A stretch of DNA of 64,000 bases from Methylotenera sp. (lineage in GTDB: Bacteria > Pseudomonadota > Gammaproteobacteria > Burkholderiales > Methylophilaceae), in NCBI GenBank assembly GCA_002928535.1, contig PERG01000011.1:1-64000 (forward strand). The letters run 5' to 3'. Position 1 is the first letter of the stretch. Each line of letters starts with the position of its first letter. This document shows, piece by piece, positions 1 to 11,304 of the stretch. The notes under the pieces were generated by a model. It saw only the letters and a list, made by a program, of their open reading frames with translations. It ran no database searches and was not told the origin of the DNA. A program made the translations under genes and the position numbers.

Positions 1-195
1 AAATTCCTTTTCTGTGTTCGTTAGTTACGGACATTTCTAATAATTTACATTAAATCCTAGCAACAACTTTAACCCCTGTAAAGCAATTTTATTTACAATT
101 TGTTACTAAATATTTTAAATATTCTTTAAAGTTCGCAGGGATCAGCGTAGCAATTTATAATAGCAGGACATTAATTAATAGAATCGTCCAATTCC

Positions 196-2652
196 ATGAC
201 TCCAAATAAATGGTGGCACTATTTTCTACTTGCACTCGTCGTAGGTGCCTTATCACTTACTGCGTTAGTGGCTATAGCCGCTGCTTTAATTTATCCCGCA
301 TTGCCCTCCTTAGATGCACTGACTGATTATCGGCCTAAGTTACCCTTAAGAGTCTATTCGGAAGATGGCTTCTTGATTAGTGAGTTTGGTGAGGAGCGTC
401 GCGCCTATGTAAAGATTGAAAATGTACCGCAAAACATGAAAGACGCAGTTATAGCGATTGAAGACCGTCGCTTTTACCAACACGGCGGGATCGATACTAA
501 AGGCATCATGCGGGCGATTGTGAATAATTTATCCGGTGGAGCCAGAGAAGGTGCAAGTACCATCACCATGCAAGTAGCACGTAACTTCTTTTTAACTAGC
601 GAACGTAACTATAAACGTAAAATCAATGAAGCCCTATTAGCCCTTAAAATCGAACACAGCTTAAGCAAAGACAAGATTCTGGAACTGTACATCAACCAGA
701 TTTATTTAGGTCAGCGCGCCTATGGCTTTGCGGCAGCTTCTCAAGTTTATTATGGCAAGCCTTTAGAAAAACTAAATTTAGCTGAAACAGCATTATTAGC
801 CGGATTACCTAAAGCGCCTTCTAGTTACAATCCGTTTGTAAATCCTAAACGCGCCATTCAACGTCAAAAAGAAGTGCTGCATGATATGTATCGCTTTGGC
901 TTTATTAAGGAAGCGACTTATCAACAAGCGTTGAAACAGCCACTTCGTTTTAAAGCTTCTAAGCAATCTAGAGATCTAGACGCAGAATACGTAGCTGAAA
1001 TTGTGCGCCAAAGCTTATATGCCAAATATCATGATGATATTTATTCAAGTGGCTTGAAGGTTTATACGACGATTCGCAAAGCTAACCAAGAAGCTGCCAA
1101 TGCAGCCATTCGTGAGGGCATTATCGATTACGACCTTCGCCATGGCTATCGTGGCCCTGAAAAACAGTTAGGTCAGGATATCGTTGCTTCTAATGAAAGT
1201 ATGGATAAAGCACTTGATGAGATTGAAGTGCTGAATGGTTTAGTACCCGCCATTATCACGGAAATTGCTCCTAAAAAAGTGATCGTACGCGCAAAAAATG
1301 GCTTAGATTTAACAATTACGGGCAAAGATTTGGCTTTAGTAGATAAGACTTTGACACATAAAGATCCTAAAAAGCGTCTCTTAAAGCCAGGGGCTTTGGT
1401 ACGGGTTTTTAAACGTAGCGAAGATCGTTGGCAGATCGTTCAGTTACCCCAAATTGAAGCTGCCCTCGTGGCATTAGACCCTCAGAACGGAGCTGTACGC
1501 GCATTGGTAGGCGGTTTCGATTTCAACAAAAATAAATTCAATCATGCCACTCAAGCTTGGCGCCAACCTGGCTCCAGCTTTAAACCTTTTGTATATTCTG
1601 CCGCTCTGGAAAAAGGCTATACCCCTGCTTCTATTATTGAAGACTCGCCATTAAACTTTTCAGCAAATGAAACAGGCAATAAAGCCTGGGCGCCACAAAA
1701 CTTTGACAGCACTTTTGATGGCCCGATTCGCATGCGGCAAGCCCTGGTCAAGTCCAAAAATATGGTATCGATCCGGATCTTGCAAGCAATCGGGGTGAAT
1801 TATGCCCAGGATTACATCACCCGTTTCGGTTTTTCGCCGAAGAACCATCCTGCCTATTTAACCATGGCACTTGGCGCTGGCTCGACGACAGTCTGGCAAA
1901 TGGCAGATGCTTATGCTGTATTTGCCAACGGCGGCTACCGTATTAAACCTAATTTGATCGCAAAAATAGTAGATCAAAACGGTAAAGTGCTGATGCAAAC
2001 GCATTTTACCCAAGCTGGCAAGGATGCACCGCGTGTTATTGATGCGCGCAATGCGTTCATCATGACTTCAATGATGCAAAGCGTGGTTAGGCATGGCACT
2101 GCCATGCGTGCATTAAGGCTTGGACGGGCCGATATTGCTGGGAAAACAGGCACCACCAATGACCATTATGATGCCTGGTTCACGGGTTTTAGCCCCAAGC
2201 AGGTCGCTGTGGCATGGGTAGGCTATGACAAACCGCAGTCACTGGGCAGGACTGAAACGGGCGGAGCGGCAGCATTGCCAATATGGATTCGTTATATGGC
2301 CACTGCATTGCGCAGCTTCCCCGATGTAGATCCAATAGTGCCAGAGGGAATCAGCGCAATTAAAATTGATCCGGTGACGGGCACACGGACAGATGAAGAT
2401 GATAGTGAAGGCATTTATGAGTATTTCTATCATGAGAATCCACCCCCCGATAGCCCTTCTTTCTTCTCTGAGCTCTTTGGAGGTTCGGACGATGAAGAGA
2501 TCGATGATCCTGAAGCGGATGCCGAACAGCCTCCACCGTCTGAAAGCACTTTCTCACCTTTGCTGCCTAACCGGGCACCGCCTCAACCGTTACCGCCAAA
2601 GGTGATTAGAGAACCTCAACCCAATCCTCTAAAACCTACTAATCCAGGTTAA
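196..2652 (+). CDS. mrcA: Penicillin-binding protein 1A (bifunctional transglycosylase/transpeptidase)
   Basis: 818 aa; N-terminal TM; GT51 motifs (EDRRFYQHGGID, GASTITMQVARNFFL); transpeptidase SSFK and KTGTT motifs; Pro-rich C-terminus. Confidence 0.95.
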   Translation: MTPNKWWHYFLLALVVGALSLTALVAIAAALIYPALPSLDALTDYRPKLPLRVYSEDGFLISEFGEERRAYVKIENVPQNMKDAVIAIEDRRFYQHGGIDTKGIMRAIVNNLSGGAREGASTITMQVARNFFLTSERNYKRKINEALLALKIEHSLSKDKILELYINQIYLGQRAYGFAAASQVYYGKPLEKLNLAETALLAGLPKAPSSYNPFVNPKRAIQRQKEVLHDMYRFGFIKEATYQQALKQPLRFKASKQSRDLDAEYVAEIVRQSLYAKYHDDIYSSGLKVYTTIRKANQEAANAAIREGIIDYDLRHGYRGPEKQLGQDIVASNESMDKALDEIEVLNGLVPAIITEIAPKKVIVRAKNGLDLTITGKDLALVDKTLTHKDPKKRLLKPGALVRVFKRSEDRWQIVQLPQIEAALVALDPQNGAVRALVGGFDFNKNKFNHATQAWRQPGSSFKPFVYSAALEKGYTPASIIEDSPLNFSANETGNKAWAPQNFDSTFDGPIRMRQALVKSKNMVSIRILQAIGVNYAQDYITRFGFSPKNHPAYLTMALGAGSTTVWQMADAYAVFANGGYRIKPNLIAKIVDQNGKVLMQTHFTQAGKDAPRVIDARNAFIMTSMMQSVVRHGTAMRALRLGRADIAGKTGTTNDHYDAWFTGFSPKQVAVAWVGYDKPQSLGRTETGGAAALPIWIRYMATALRSFPDVDPIVPEGISAIKIDPVTGTRTDEDDSEGIYEYFYHENPPPDSPSFFSELFGGSDDEEIDDPEADAEQPPPSESTFSPLLPNRAPPQPLPPKVIREPQPNPLKPTNPG

Positions 2653-2664
2653 TGAGTTATTATT

Positions 2665-3294
2665 ATGGCAAAAGAAAACTTGGCACAATTGCGACAGCGA
2701 ATTGCCCAACATGCTGCGCGTATGATGGCAGAGGACGGCATATCCGATTTTGCGTATGCCAAGAAAAAAGCTGGACGCTTATTAGGGGCGATGGACAATA
2801 GTATTCTGCCTTCCAACAGCGAAATTGAAGACGAGATCAAACTCTATAATGTCCTTTATTTGAGCGAAGAGCATCCTGGCAACCTGCTGGCATTACGTAA
2901 AAATGCCCTATTTACCATGCAGTTACTGGAACGGTTTAATCCCTATTTAACTGGCGCCGTGTTGGATGGTACTGCAGGCTTAGGCAGTGAAACCCACATT
3001 CATTTATTTGCCGACAGCATGAAGGAACTGGAAATGTTTCTGTTGAATCAGGACATTCCGTTCGATATTAACGAAAAATCCTATCGGGTAATAAATGACG
3101 GTAAGCGGGATAAAAAGGGTGACCATCGTAAAAATGTGCCGGTATTTACACTGGAAACAGACACTGGGTTGATTAAGTTAAGCGTGTTTGAATCAGATGA
3201 TATCCGTATTGCCACGAAGCGCGCTGCCGATGGCAGCAATGCTGAGCGCGCCAATATTGAAGATGTAAATGCGTTGATTCAGAGCAGTGATTAG
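2665..3294 (+). CDS. Conserved hypothetical protein (209 aa)
   Basis: Full-length ORF 12 bp after mrcA; no motif I can assign with confidence. Confidence 0.75.
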   Translation: MAKENLAQLRQRIAQHAARMMAEDGISDFAYAKKKAGRLLGAMDNSILPSNSEIEDEIKLYNVLYLSEEHPGNLLALRKNALFTMQLLERFNPYLTGAVLDGTAGLGSETHIHLFADSMKELEMFLLNQDIPFDINEKSYRVINDGKRDKKGDHRKNVPVFTLETDTGLIKLSVFESDDIRIATKRAADGSNAERANIEDVNALIQSSD

Positions 3295-5089
<1,795 letters not shown>

Positions 5090-5111
5090 AAAAAATTAAG
5101 CTAACGTTAAA

Positions 5112-5567
5112 TTATTGGTATTTTTTGCCCTGCAGCATAACCCAGCCTGGTGTGTGTCTGCCCTGCGGATCCCGGTGTGTCCAATGCACAATGCCCCCTT
5201 TTGGGTTATACACGTATTCGCCATTGAATGACACTATGTCACCCACTTTCAAAGGCAGTCTTTCCGCTAAATCAATGTTATGCGCGAATAACAATGTTTG
5301 CTGAGCATTAATGCGCACCAGAAACTTCTGATGTCGTGCGCCTTTTTGATCATCCGGCAAGAGTTTTGTCACGATGCCATGACCACTGACCTGGACATCA
5401 CTTAACTTTTTTGCATACGCAGCTTCTACACTTGCATTTGCATTTTCTGCTTCTGAGCTAGTGAGCTGCGATACCGCAGATACGTCAGGAGGCGCGGCCT
5501 CACAAGCATTAAGCAGTAAGGCTAAGCTAATTAATAAACAGCGCAGCAATAAATAACGTTGGTTCAA
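5112..5567 (-). CDS. DUF3465-like lipoprotein/secreted protein
   Basis: 151 aa with lipobox-like LLLNAC; VGDIVSFNGEYVYNPKGGIVHWTHRDPQGRHTPGWV resembles DUF3465. Confidence 0.75.
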   Translation of the reverse strand: MNQRYLLLRCLLISLALLLNACEAAPPDVSAVSQLTSSEAENANASVEAAYAKKLSDVQVSGHGIVTKLLPDDQKGARHQKFLVRINAQQTLLFAHNIDLAERLPLKVGDIVSFNGEYVYNPKGGIVHWTHRDPQGRHTPGWVMLQGKKYQ

Positions 5568-5575
5568 GGCAAAAC

Positions 5576-6607
5576 TCAGACAGTTGCTGCAACTGCATTG
5601 GTCATGGCAACCAACTGATCAAGCTTGCGTTTTGCCTCACCGTTATCAATACTTTCAGCGGCCTTATGGATGCCTTGTTGCAAGGTATCGGTTAATCCAG
5701 CCACATAGATAGCGGCCCCAGCATTCAGTAAAACAATATCGCGCGCAGGGCCAGGTTTAGCCGCCAGCACATCTAAAATCATTGCTTTGGAAGCCTGTGC
5801 ATCGGCTACCTGAATACTGGCAAGCGCATGCAAACCCAGACCGAATTGCTGCGGGTTCAGCACATATTCATGCACTTGGCCATTTTTCAGTTCCGCCACA
5901 TAAGTGTCGCCAGAAAAAGAGATTTCGTCCATGCCATCCGCGCCACATACCACCATGACATGCTCGCTACCTAACTGCTGCAACACTTTGGCTAATTTAG
6001 CTGTTAAAGCTGCGGAGAATACCCCCATGACCTGGCGTTTTGCACCGGCCGGATTAGTCAGTGGCCCAAGCAGGTTGAATAGCGTGCGAATGCCTAATTC
6101 ACGGCGTACCGGCGCAGCATGTTTCATTGCACTATGATGGTTAGGCGCGAACATGAAACCGACACCAAGCTGATTCACACAATCTGCCACTTGTGCTGGC
6201 GTCTGATTGACATTAACGCCCAAAGCCTCAAGCACATCTGCACTACCACAGGTTGAGGACACTGAGCGGCCGCCATGCTTAGCTACGCTAGCACCTGCAG
6301 CCGAAGCAACAAATGCACTGACTGTCGAAACATTAAACGTCTGGATACCATCCCCGCCGGTACCACAAGTATCGACTAGATACTGGCGTTTTGCGATTTC
6401 TACTTTGGTCGATAATTCGCGCATGACAGTTGCCGCAGCGGCGATTTCATCGACGGTTTCGCCTTTGATACGTAGTGCCACTAGCAAGGCTGAAATTTGT
6501 GCTGGCGTGAGCTCACCGCCCATTACCTGGCCCATCATGTCCAGCATCACTGGCGGACTTAGATCTTGTCCACTGACCAGCATATTCAGGGTTTGGGAAT
6601 AAGACAC
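5576..6607 (-). CDS. trpD: Anthranilate phosphoribosyltransferase
   Basis: 343 aa; VDTCGTGGDGIQTFNVST, KHGGRSVSS, FMFAPNHHSAMKHAAPVRRELGIRTLFNLLGPLTNPA. Confidence 0.96.
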   Translation of the reverse strand: MSYSQTLNMLVSGQDLSPPVMLDMMGQVMGGELTPAQISALLVALRIKGETVDEIAAAATVMRELSTKVEIAKRQYLVDTCGTGGDGIQTFNVSTVSAFVASAAGASVAKHGGRSVSSTCGSADVLEALGVNVNQTPAQVADCVNQLGVGFMFAPNHHSAMKHAAPVRRELGIRTLFNLLGPLTNPAGAKRQVMGVFSAALTAKLAKVLQQLGSEHVMVVCGADGMDEISFSGDTYVAELKNGQVHEYVLNPQQFGLGLHALASIQVADAQASKAMILDVLAAKPGPARDIVLLNAGAAIYVAGLTDTLQQGIHKAAESIDNGEAKRKLDQLVAMTNAVAATV

Positions 6608-6608
6608 A

Positions 6609-7172
6609 CTAGGCTTTCAGGAAATTATTCAATAGATCGTGACCGTGTTCGGTCAAGATCGATTCCGGGTGAAACTGTACACCTTCGATCGCCAGTGTTT
6701 TATGGCGAACCCCCATAATCTCGCCATCCTCTGTCCAAGCTGTAATTTCCAGGCAATCCGGTAGCGTTTCACGCTCAATCACCAATGAGTGGTAACGCGT
6801 GGCAGTATAGGGATTGGTCAGGTCTTTAAACACACCAACATTATTGTGATGAATGAGCGAGGTTTTACCATGCATAAGCTGTTTGGCATGGATGATATTG
6901 CCACCGAACGCCTGGCCAATGCTCTGATGGCCTAAACAAACACCTAATAGAGGGATTTTGCCCGCAAATTCCTTGATGAGCGGCACACTAATGCCCGCTT
7001 CATTAGGTGTACATGGACCAGGTGAAATGACGATTTTTTCTGGCTGCATGGTATTAATCTGTTCCAGCGTAATTTCATCATTACGATGCACTTGCACATC
7101 CTGGCCCAGCTCCCCTAAATACTGTACCAAGTTATAGGTAAAGGAATCGTAATTGTCTATCATCAGCAACAT
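6609..7172 (-). CDS. trpG: Anthranilate/aminodeoxychorismate synthase component II (glutamine amidotransferase)
   Basis: 187 aa; [58 protein letters not shown]; directly upstream of trpD. Confidence 0.93.
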   Translation of the reverse strand: MLLMIDNYDSFTYNLVQYLGELGQDVQVHRNDEITLEQINTMQPEKIVISPGPCTPNEAGISVPLIKEFAGKIPLLGVCLGHQSIGQAFGGNIIHAKQLMHGKTSLIHHNNVGVFKDLTNPYTATRYHSLVIERETLPDCLEITAWTEDGEIMGVRHKTLAIEGVQFHPESILTEHGHDLLNNFLKA

Positions 7173-7338
7173 AATGTTATCTATCTACTTTTTAAGCTAA
7201 GCAACTGGTTTCAAATTTACTGTGACCTAGTGCAACACCTAAGACAGCAATCCTTAAGGGCGCTACCTTTAGATTTTTAGTCGGAATCATGAGGACATGT
7301 ATTATCTCACAGAGTACCAGGCATTAAAAACCGCGAGA

Positions 7339-8619
7339 CTACAGCGCTTCACTCGTTTGTAGGTCTGAATAAAGTTTACAGGTATTCTTACCACTTTTTT
7401 TCGCCAGGTACATGGCTTCATCTGCTTTGTTTAATAAAGTTTCCGAATCGGTTCCATCGTCCGGGTACATTGCAATCCCGATACTGCCACCCACCCTGGC
7501 GACACTGCCGCCTAAGCTGAAAGGCTTACAAAGCGTTTCAATGAGTTTATTCGCCACCATTTGTGCATTCTCTTGGTTGCCGACATTGTTCAAAATAAAG
7601 GTAAACTCATCTCCTCCAATGCGGGCTAGCACATCGGAGCCTCGCGTCACTTCGAGCAATCGGCCGGCAACTTCCTGCAAAAGCAAATCGCCATTGGCAT
7701 GACCAAAATTATCATTGACTTCTTTAAATCCATCCAAATCCATGAACAATAAGGCTACTTTGAAGGCATTTCGCTTAGCTAATGGAATAGCGTACTCCAA
7801 CCGCTCCAGAAAAAGCGCACGGTTAGGCAACCCCGTCAGGTAATCATGATGCGCAGCATGGCGGGTAGCTTCTTCTACAATTTTGCGCTGTGTAATGTCA
7901 CGCGCAATACAGACAAAGTAGCGTTGCCCGTTCAGGACCATTTCTGAAGTAGACAGCTCTAATGGAAAGCGCTGCCCGTTTGCGCGCTTGGCAGAGAGCT
8001 CATAACCACAAACCCCGATCAATACGAACTCCCGTGAACGTAGAAAGCGGTTGATGAAGGCATCATCCCCACTTTCCACCATATCCGGCATCAGGACCTG
8101 AATGCTTTTCCCAATGATTTCATCTTGTGCGTAACCAAATATTTGCTCTGCCGCTGGATTAAATCCTTGGATTTCCCCTTTATCGTTAAACGTGATGATG
8201 CCATCCAGTGCGTTATAAATGATGGCGTTTAATTGGACCTGGCTACTTTCAAGCTCCTCTCTGATACGCTTGAGGTTCATGACAATTTGCCAGAACAATT
8301 TAGCTTCCAAACCGTCCGTTACTTTCTTACCGCTAAAAACCTCTCCGGCGGTTTTGGCCACTTTATCGTCGTGGGTAAGATTGTAGATAATACAATCCGG
8401 CTGGTCTTTACACGCCAGAAAAGCTTGTCTGGTATTAGTAAAAGTAGGAATCTCATAAAACTGCGCCAGTTGTATACCAGCTGCGGCAGGATCTTTATCT
8501 ACCACCGCAATCACTTCTACCAATTGATCTTCTAAAAACAATTCAAGCAAGGCGAAACCGCCGCGCCCTGCGCCAACGATGATGACTGGCTGTCCGTGTG
8601 ATTTACGTACCATATGCAC
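7339..8619 (-). CDS. Diguanylate cyclase with N-terminal Rossmann-like domain, PAS and GGDEF
   Basis: 426 aa; N-terminal VIIVGAGRGGFALLELFL glycine-rich motif; PAS (DGIITFNDKGEIQGFNPAAEQIFGY); GGDEF core (RIGGDEFTFIL) intact. Confidence 0.88.
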   Translation of the reverse strand: MHMVRKSHGQPVIIVGAGRGGFALLELFLEDQLVEVIAVVDKDPAAAGIQLAQFYEIPTFTNTRQAFLACKDQPDCIIYNLTHDDKVAKTAGEVFSGKKVTDGLEAKLFWQIVMNLKRIREELESSQVQLNAIIYNALDGIITFNDKGEIQGFNPAAEQIFGYAQDEIIGKSIQVLMPDMVESGDDAFINRFLRSREFVLIGVCGYELSAKRANGQRFPLELSTSEMVLNGQRYFVCIARDITQRKIVEEATRHAAHHDYLTGLPNRALFLERLEYAIPLAKRNAFKVALLFMDLDGFKEVNDNFGHANGDLLLQEVAGRLLEVTRGSDVLARIGGDEFTFILNNVGNQENAQMVANKLIETLCKPFSLGGSVARVGGSIGIAMYPDDGTDSETLLNKADEAMYLAKKSGKNTCKLYSDLQTSEAL

Positions 8620-8817
8620 CCTGTTATTATTTACTGTATGCGATTGATCGTAATTATGATTTTTAAATATGCTGAAATTAATATATTACGACACGAGTTT
8701 GGTAGGATACTAGCGAGGTTTGAATTTGTATAGAAGTTGCTCATAAACAAAAGTCCGTTTACTGTGTCAAACAGCACCACGCTTCAATAACATCCAATAA
8801 TAGCTCTATTATTTAAA

Positions 8818-11286
8818 GTGACGACTATGATCATGACAGCAGCTTTTGAATGGCCTATGCCACCTTACTTTCATGTAAATCATGATGGACTTGAAGATGG
8901 GCCAGAGACCTGTTTAATCTATTTTCGTAATGGCAGTAAATCGCTAGGTGAACTCATACGATTTTTACCGGAAGAATCCAGTCTTCTATTTTTGCCGACT
9001 CGCAGTGAAGCCAATGCAGTGATTCCCCTGGATGATATTAAAAGTATGCGTTTGATTAAAGCGCTGCTTTTAAATAAACAGCAAACCTCGTTGGAAGATC
9101 GCGCAGAAGAAGTTTCCCCACCCTCTGAGCGCCAATCCTATACCGTAGAATTTGTTGACAAGGAAATTGTCAACGGGGAGACCATCGGATACTCCAATAC
9201 CGGGGTCGGTTTATATCTTTTTTTACCTAATGCAGACGATAAAGTTATCCGTTGTTTCATTCCGCATTCTGCGATCAATCATTTTCAGATAGGCCAAAAA
9301 ATCGGTGAGATTCTGATTGACCAGAATTTAGCCAGCCGCGCAGACATTGATGCTGCTTTGATTCATCAGCAAGAACTTCGCAAGCAACGTATTGGTGATT
9401 ATCTTTCCGAACATCAGATCATTACGCGTGAGCAACTGGACCAAGCCATCAAATTCCAGGAAGGTCAGCCTATCCTCAAACTGGGCGAAGCACTCAGGCA
9501 ACTTAACCTGATCTCAGAAACGCAGCTCACCGAAGCGTTGGCCAAGCAAAAGGTCAATCGAAACATGCAGCTAGGGCAAATTTTAGTCAAAATGGATATT
9601 ATTGACCACCGTACCCTGCGGGGCGTACTAGCCAAGAAAATGGGGATTCCCTATGTGGGCCTTGCCAAATTCAACTTTGATATCAACGCCATCCGGCTGA
9701 TTAGTGAATCACTCGCAGTACGCTATCATCTGATGCCTTTATGTTTGCATGAGACTAACCTCATCGTAGCCTTAGAGGATCCGCTTAATTCTGCTGCATT
9801 AGAGTATCTGCGCTTCATAACACAGAAAAAAATTGTGCCCGCAATGGCATCTCCTGAAGATATTCAAGCTGCAATTAGCCAATACTATGGTAGCGGAGCT
9901 GCCGCACTGAATATGGACTTAACCAGCAAGCGTAACAAAAGCGAAGAGTATGAAATGCATCTCACGACGCCGGCAAGCCAGATGGATGCAAATGCCCTGA
10001 AAGAGAAGCTATTCGGCGAAAGCATCGAGATGGACATACCAAAAGAGCCGATCGCCGAGTCCGACAATACCCTAGTCCAACTTATTAACAAAATGATTAT
10101 GGATGCACATGAAGATGGCGTGTCTGATATTCACATTGAAAGTTATCCAGGCAAACAGAATACCCGCATCCGTTTTCGCAAGGACGGCACCCTGATTCCT
10201 TATTTTGAAATTCCGGCTAATGCACGCGCGGCCATGATTTCACGCATTAAGATTATGGCGCAGCTGGATATTTCAGAGCGTCGCAAACCCCAAGATGGCA
10301 AGATCAATTTTGCGCATTTTGGCCCGGCAAAATTAGAATTGCGGGTCGCGACGATTCCCACCAATAATAGTTTGGAAGATATTGTTTTACGCTTACTCGC
10401 CTCTACTAAACCTTTGCCAATGGATAAGCTGGGGCTGTCGGAAGCTAATTACAAAGCATTAGACGCTTTAATGCAGCGCCCTTATGGCCTTATTCTAGTC
10501 TGCGGTCCAACAGGTTCCGGTAAAACTACAACTTTGCATTCATTATTAGGCCATATCAACTCTCCAGAACGTAAAATCTGGACTGCTGAAGACCCGGTAG
10601 AAATCACCCAAGCGGGGTTAAGGCAAGTGCAAGTCAACAGCAGAATCGGCTGGACTTTCGCTGCAGCGATGCGTAGCTTTTTACGTGCCGACCCAGACGT
10701 CATTATGGTAGGGGAAATGCGCGATGAAGAAACTACCCGGGTAGGCATCGAAGCCTCTTTAACCGGTCATTTGGTACTCTCAACACTACATACCAATAGC
10801 GCACCGGAAAGCGTGGTACGCCTTTTAGATTTAGGCATGGATCCTTTTAATTTCGCCGATGCCTTACAAGCTATTTTAGCCCAGCGCCTGGTAAAAGCCT
10901 TATGCCCAAAATGTAAGCAAGCCTATGAAGCCAGTGATGCCGAAATAGATGCCTTGGCGGATGAATTTATCTATGATACCGCTTGGTCTAAAGTAGAAAT
11001 TTTAATCCTATGGCAAAGCCAGTTTGCGCCAGATAAGAAATTTACTTTATATCGCCCGGTAGGTTGCGCAGAATGTAATAAAACGGGTTATCGAGGCCGC
11101 ATTGGGATACATGAGCTCATGACGGTATCGCCTCCTATTAAGCACTTGATCCAAACCCATGCAGTCGTCAGTGAATTATTCGAGGCGGCTTTATTTGCCG
11201 GTATGCGCACCCTTAAACAAGACGGCATCAGTAAAATATTGCAAGGGAAAACCGATTTAGCCCAAGTGCGCGCAGTTTCTATATAA
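8818..11286 (+). CDS. GspE/PulE/PilB-type secretion ATPase with N-terminal MshEN-like repeats
   Basis: 822 aa; Walker A GPTGSGKTT, AEDPVEI, LRADPDVIMVGEMRDEETT, ATLHTNSA-type motif (STLHTNSA), CxxC zinc motifs (CPKC, CAEC); tandem LGxxL repeats upstream. Confidence 0.92.
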   Translation: MTTMIMTAAFEWPMPPYFHVNHDGLEDGPETCLIYFRNGSKSLGELIRFLPEESSLLFLPTRSEANAVIPLDDIKSMRLIKALLLNKQQTSLEDRAEEVSPPSERQSYTVEFVDKEIVNGETIGYSNTGVGLYLFLPNADDKVIRCFIPHSAINHFQIGQKIGEILIDQNLASRADIDAALIHQQELRKQRIGDYLSEHQIITREQLDQAIKFQEGQPILKLGEALRQLNLISETQLTEALAKQKVNRNMQLGQILVKMDIIDHRTLRGVLAKKMGIPYVGLAKFNFDINAIRLISESLAVRYHLMPLCLHETNLIVALEDPLNSAALEYLRFITQKKIVPAMASPEDIQAAISQYYGSGAAALNMDLTSKRNKSEEYEMHLTTPASQMDANALKEKLFGESIEMDIPKEPIAESDNTLVQLINKMIMDAHEDGVSDIHIESYPGKQNTRIRFRKDGTLIPYFEIPANARAAMISRIKIMAQLDISERRKPQDGKINFAHFGPAKLELRVATIPTNNSLEDIVLRLLASTKPLPMDKLGLSEANYKALDALMQRPYGLILVCGPTGSGKTTTLHSLLGHINSPERKIWTAEDPVEITQAGLRQVQVNSRIGWTFAAAMRSFLRADPDVIMVGEMRDEETTRVGIEASLTGHLVLSTLHTNSAPESVVRLLDLGMDPFNFADALQAILAQRLVKALCPKCKQAYEASDAEIDALADEFIYDTAWSKVEILILWQSQFAPDKKFTLYRPVGCAECNKTGYRGRIGIHELMTVSPPIKHLIQTHAVVSELFEAALFAGMRTLKQDGISKILQGKTDLAQVRAVSI

Positions 11287-11304
11287 GGACATAGTAGGCC
11301 TAGA

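Noticed and set aside
8620-8817. c-di-GMP riboswitch upstream of the ATPase gene
   Set aside because: Region between the divergent GGDEF and ATPase genes is AT-rich and lacks recognisable GEMM-type conserved elements.
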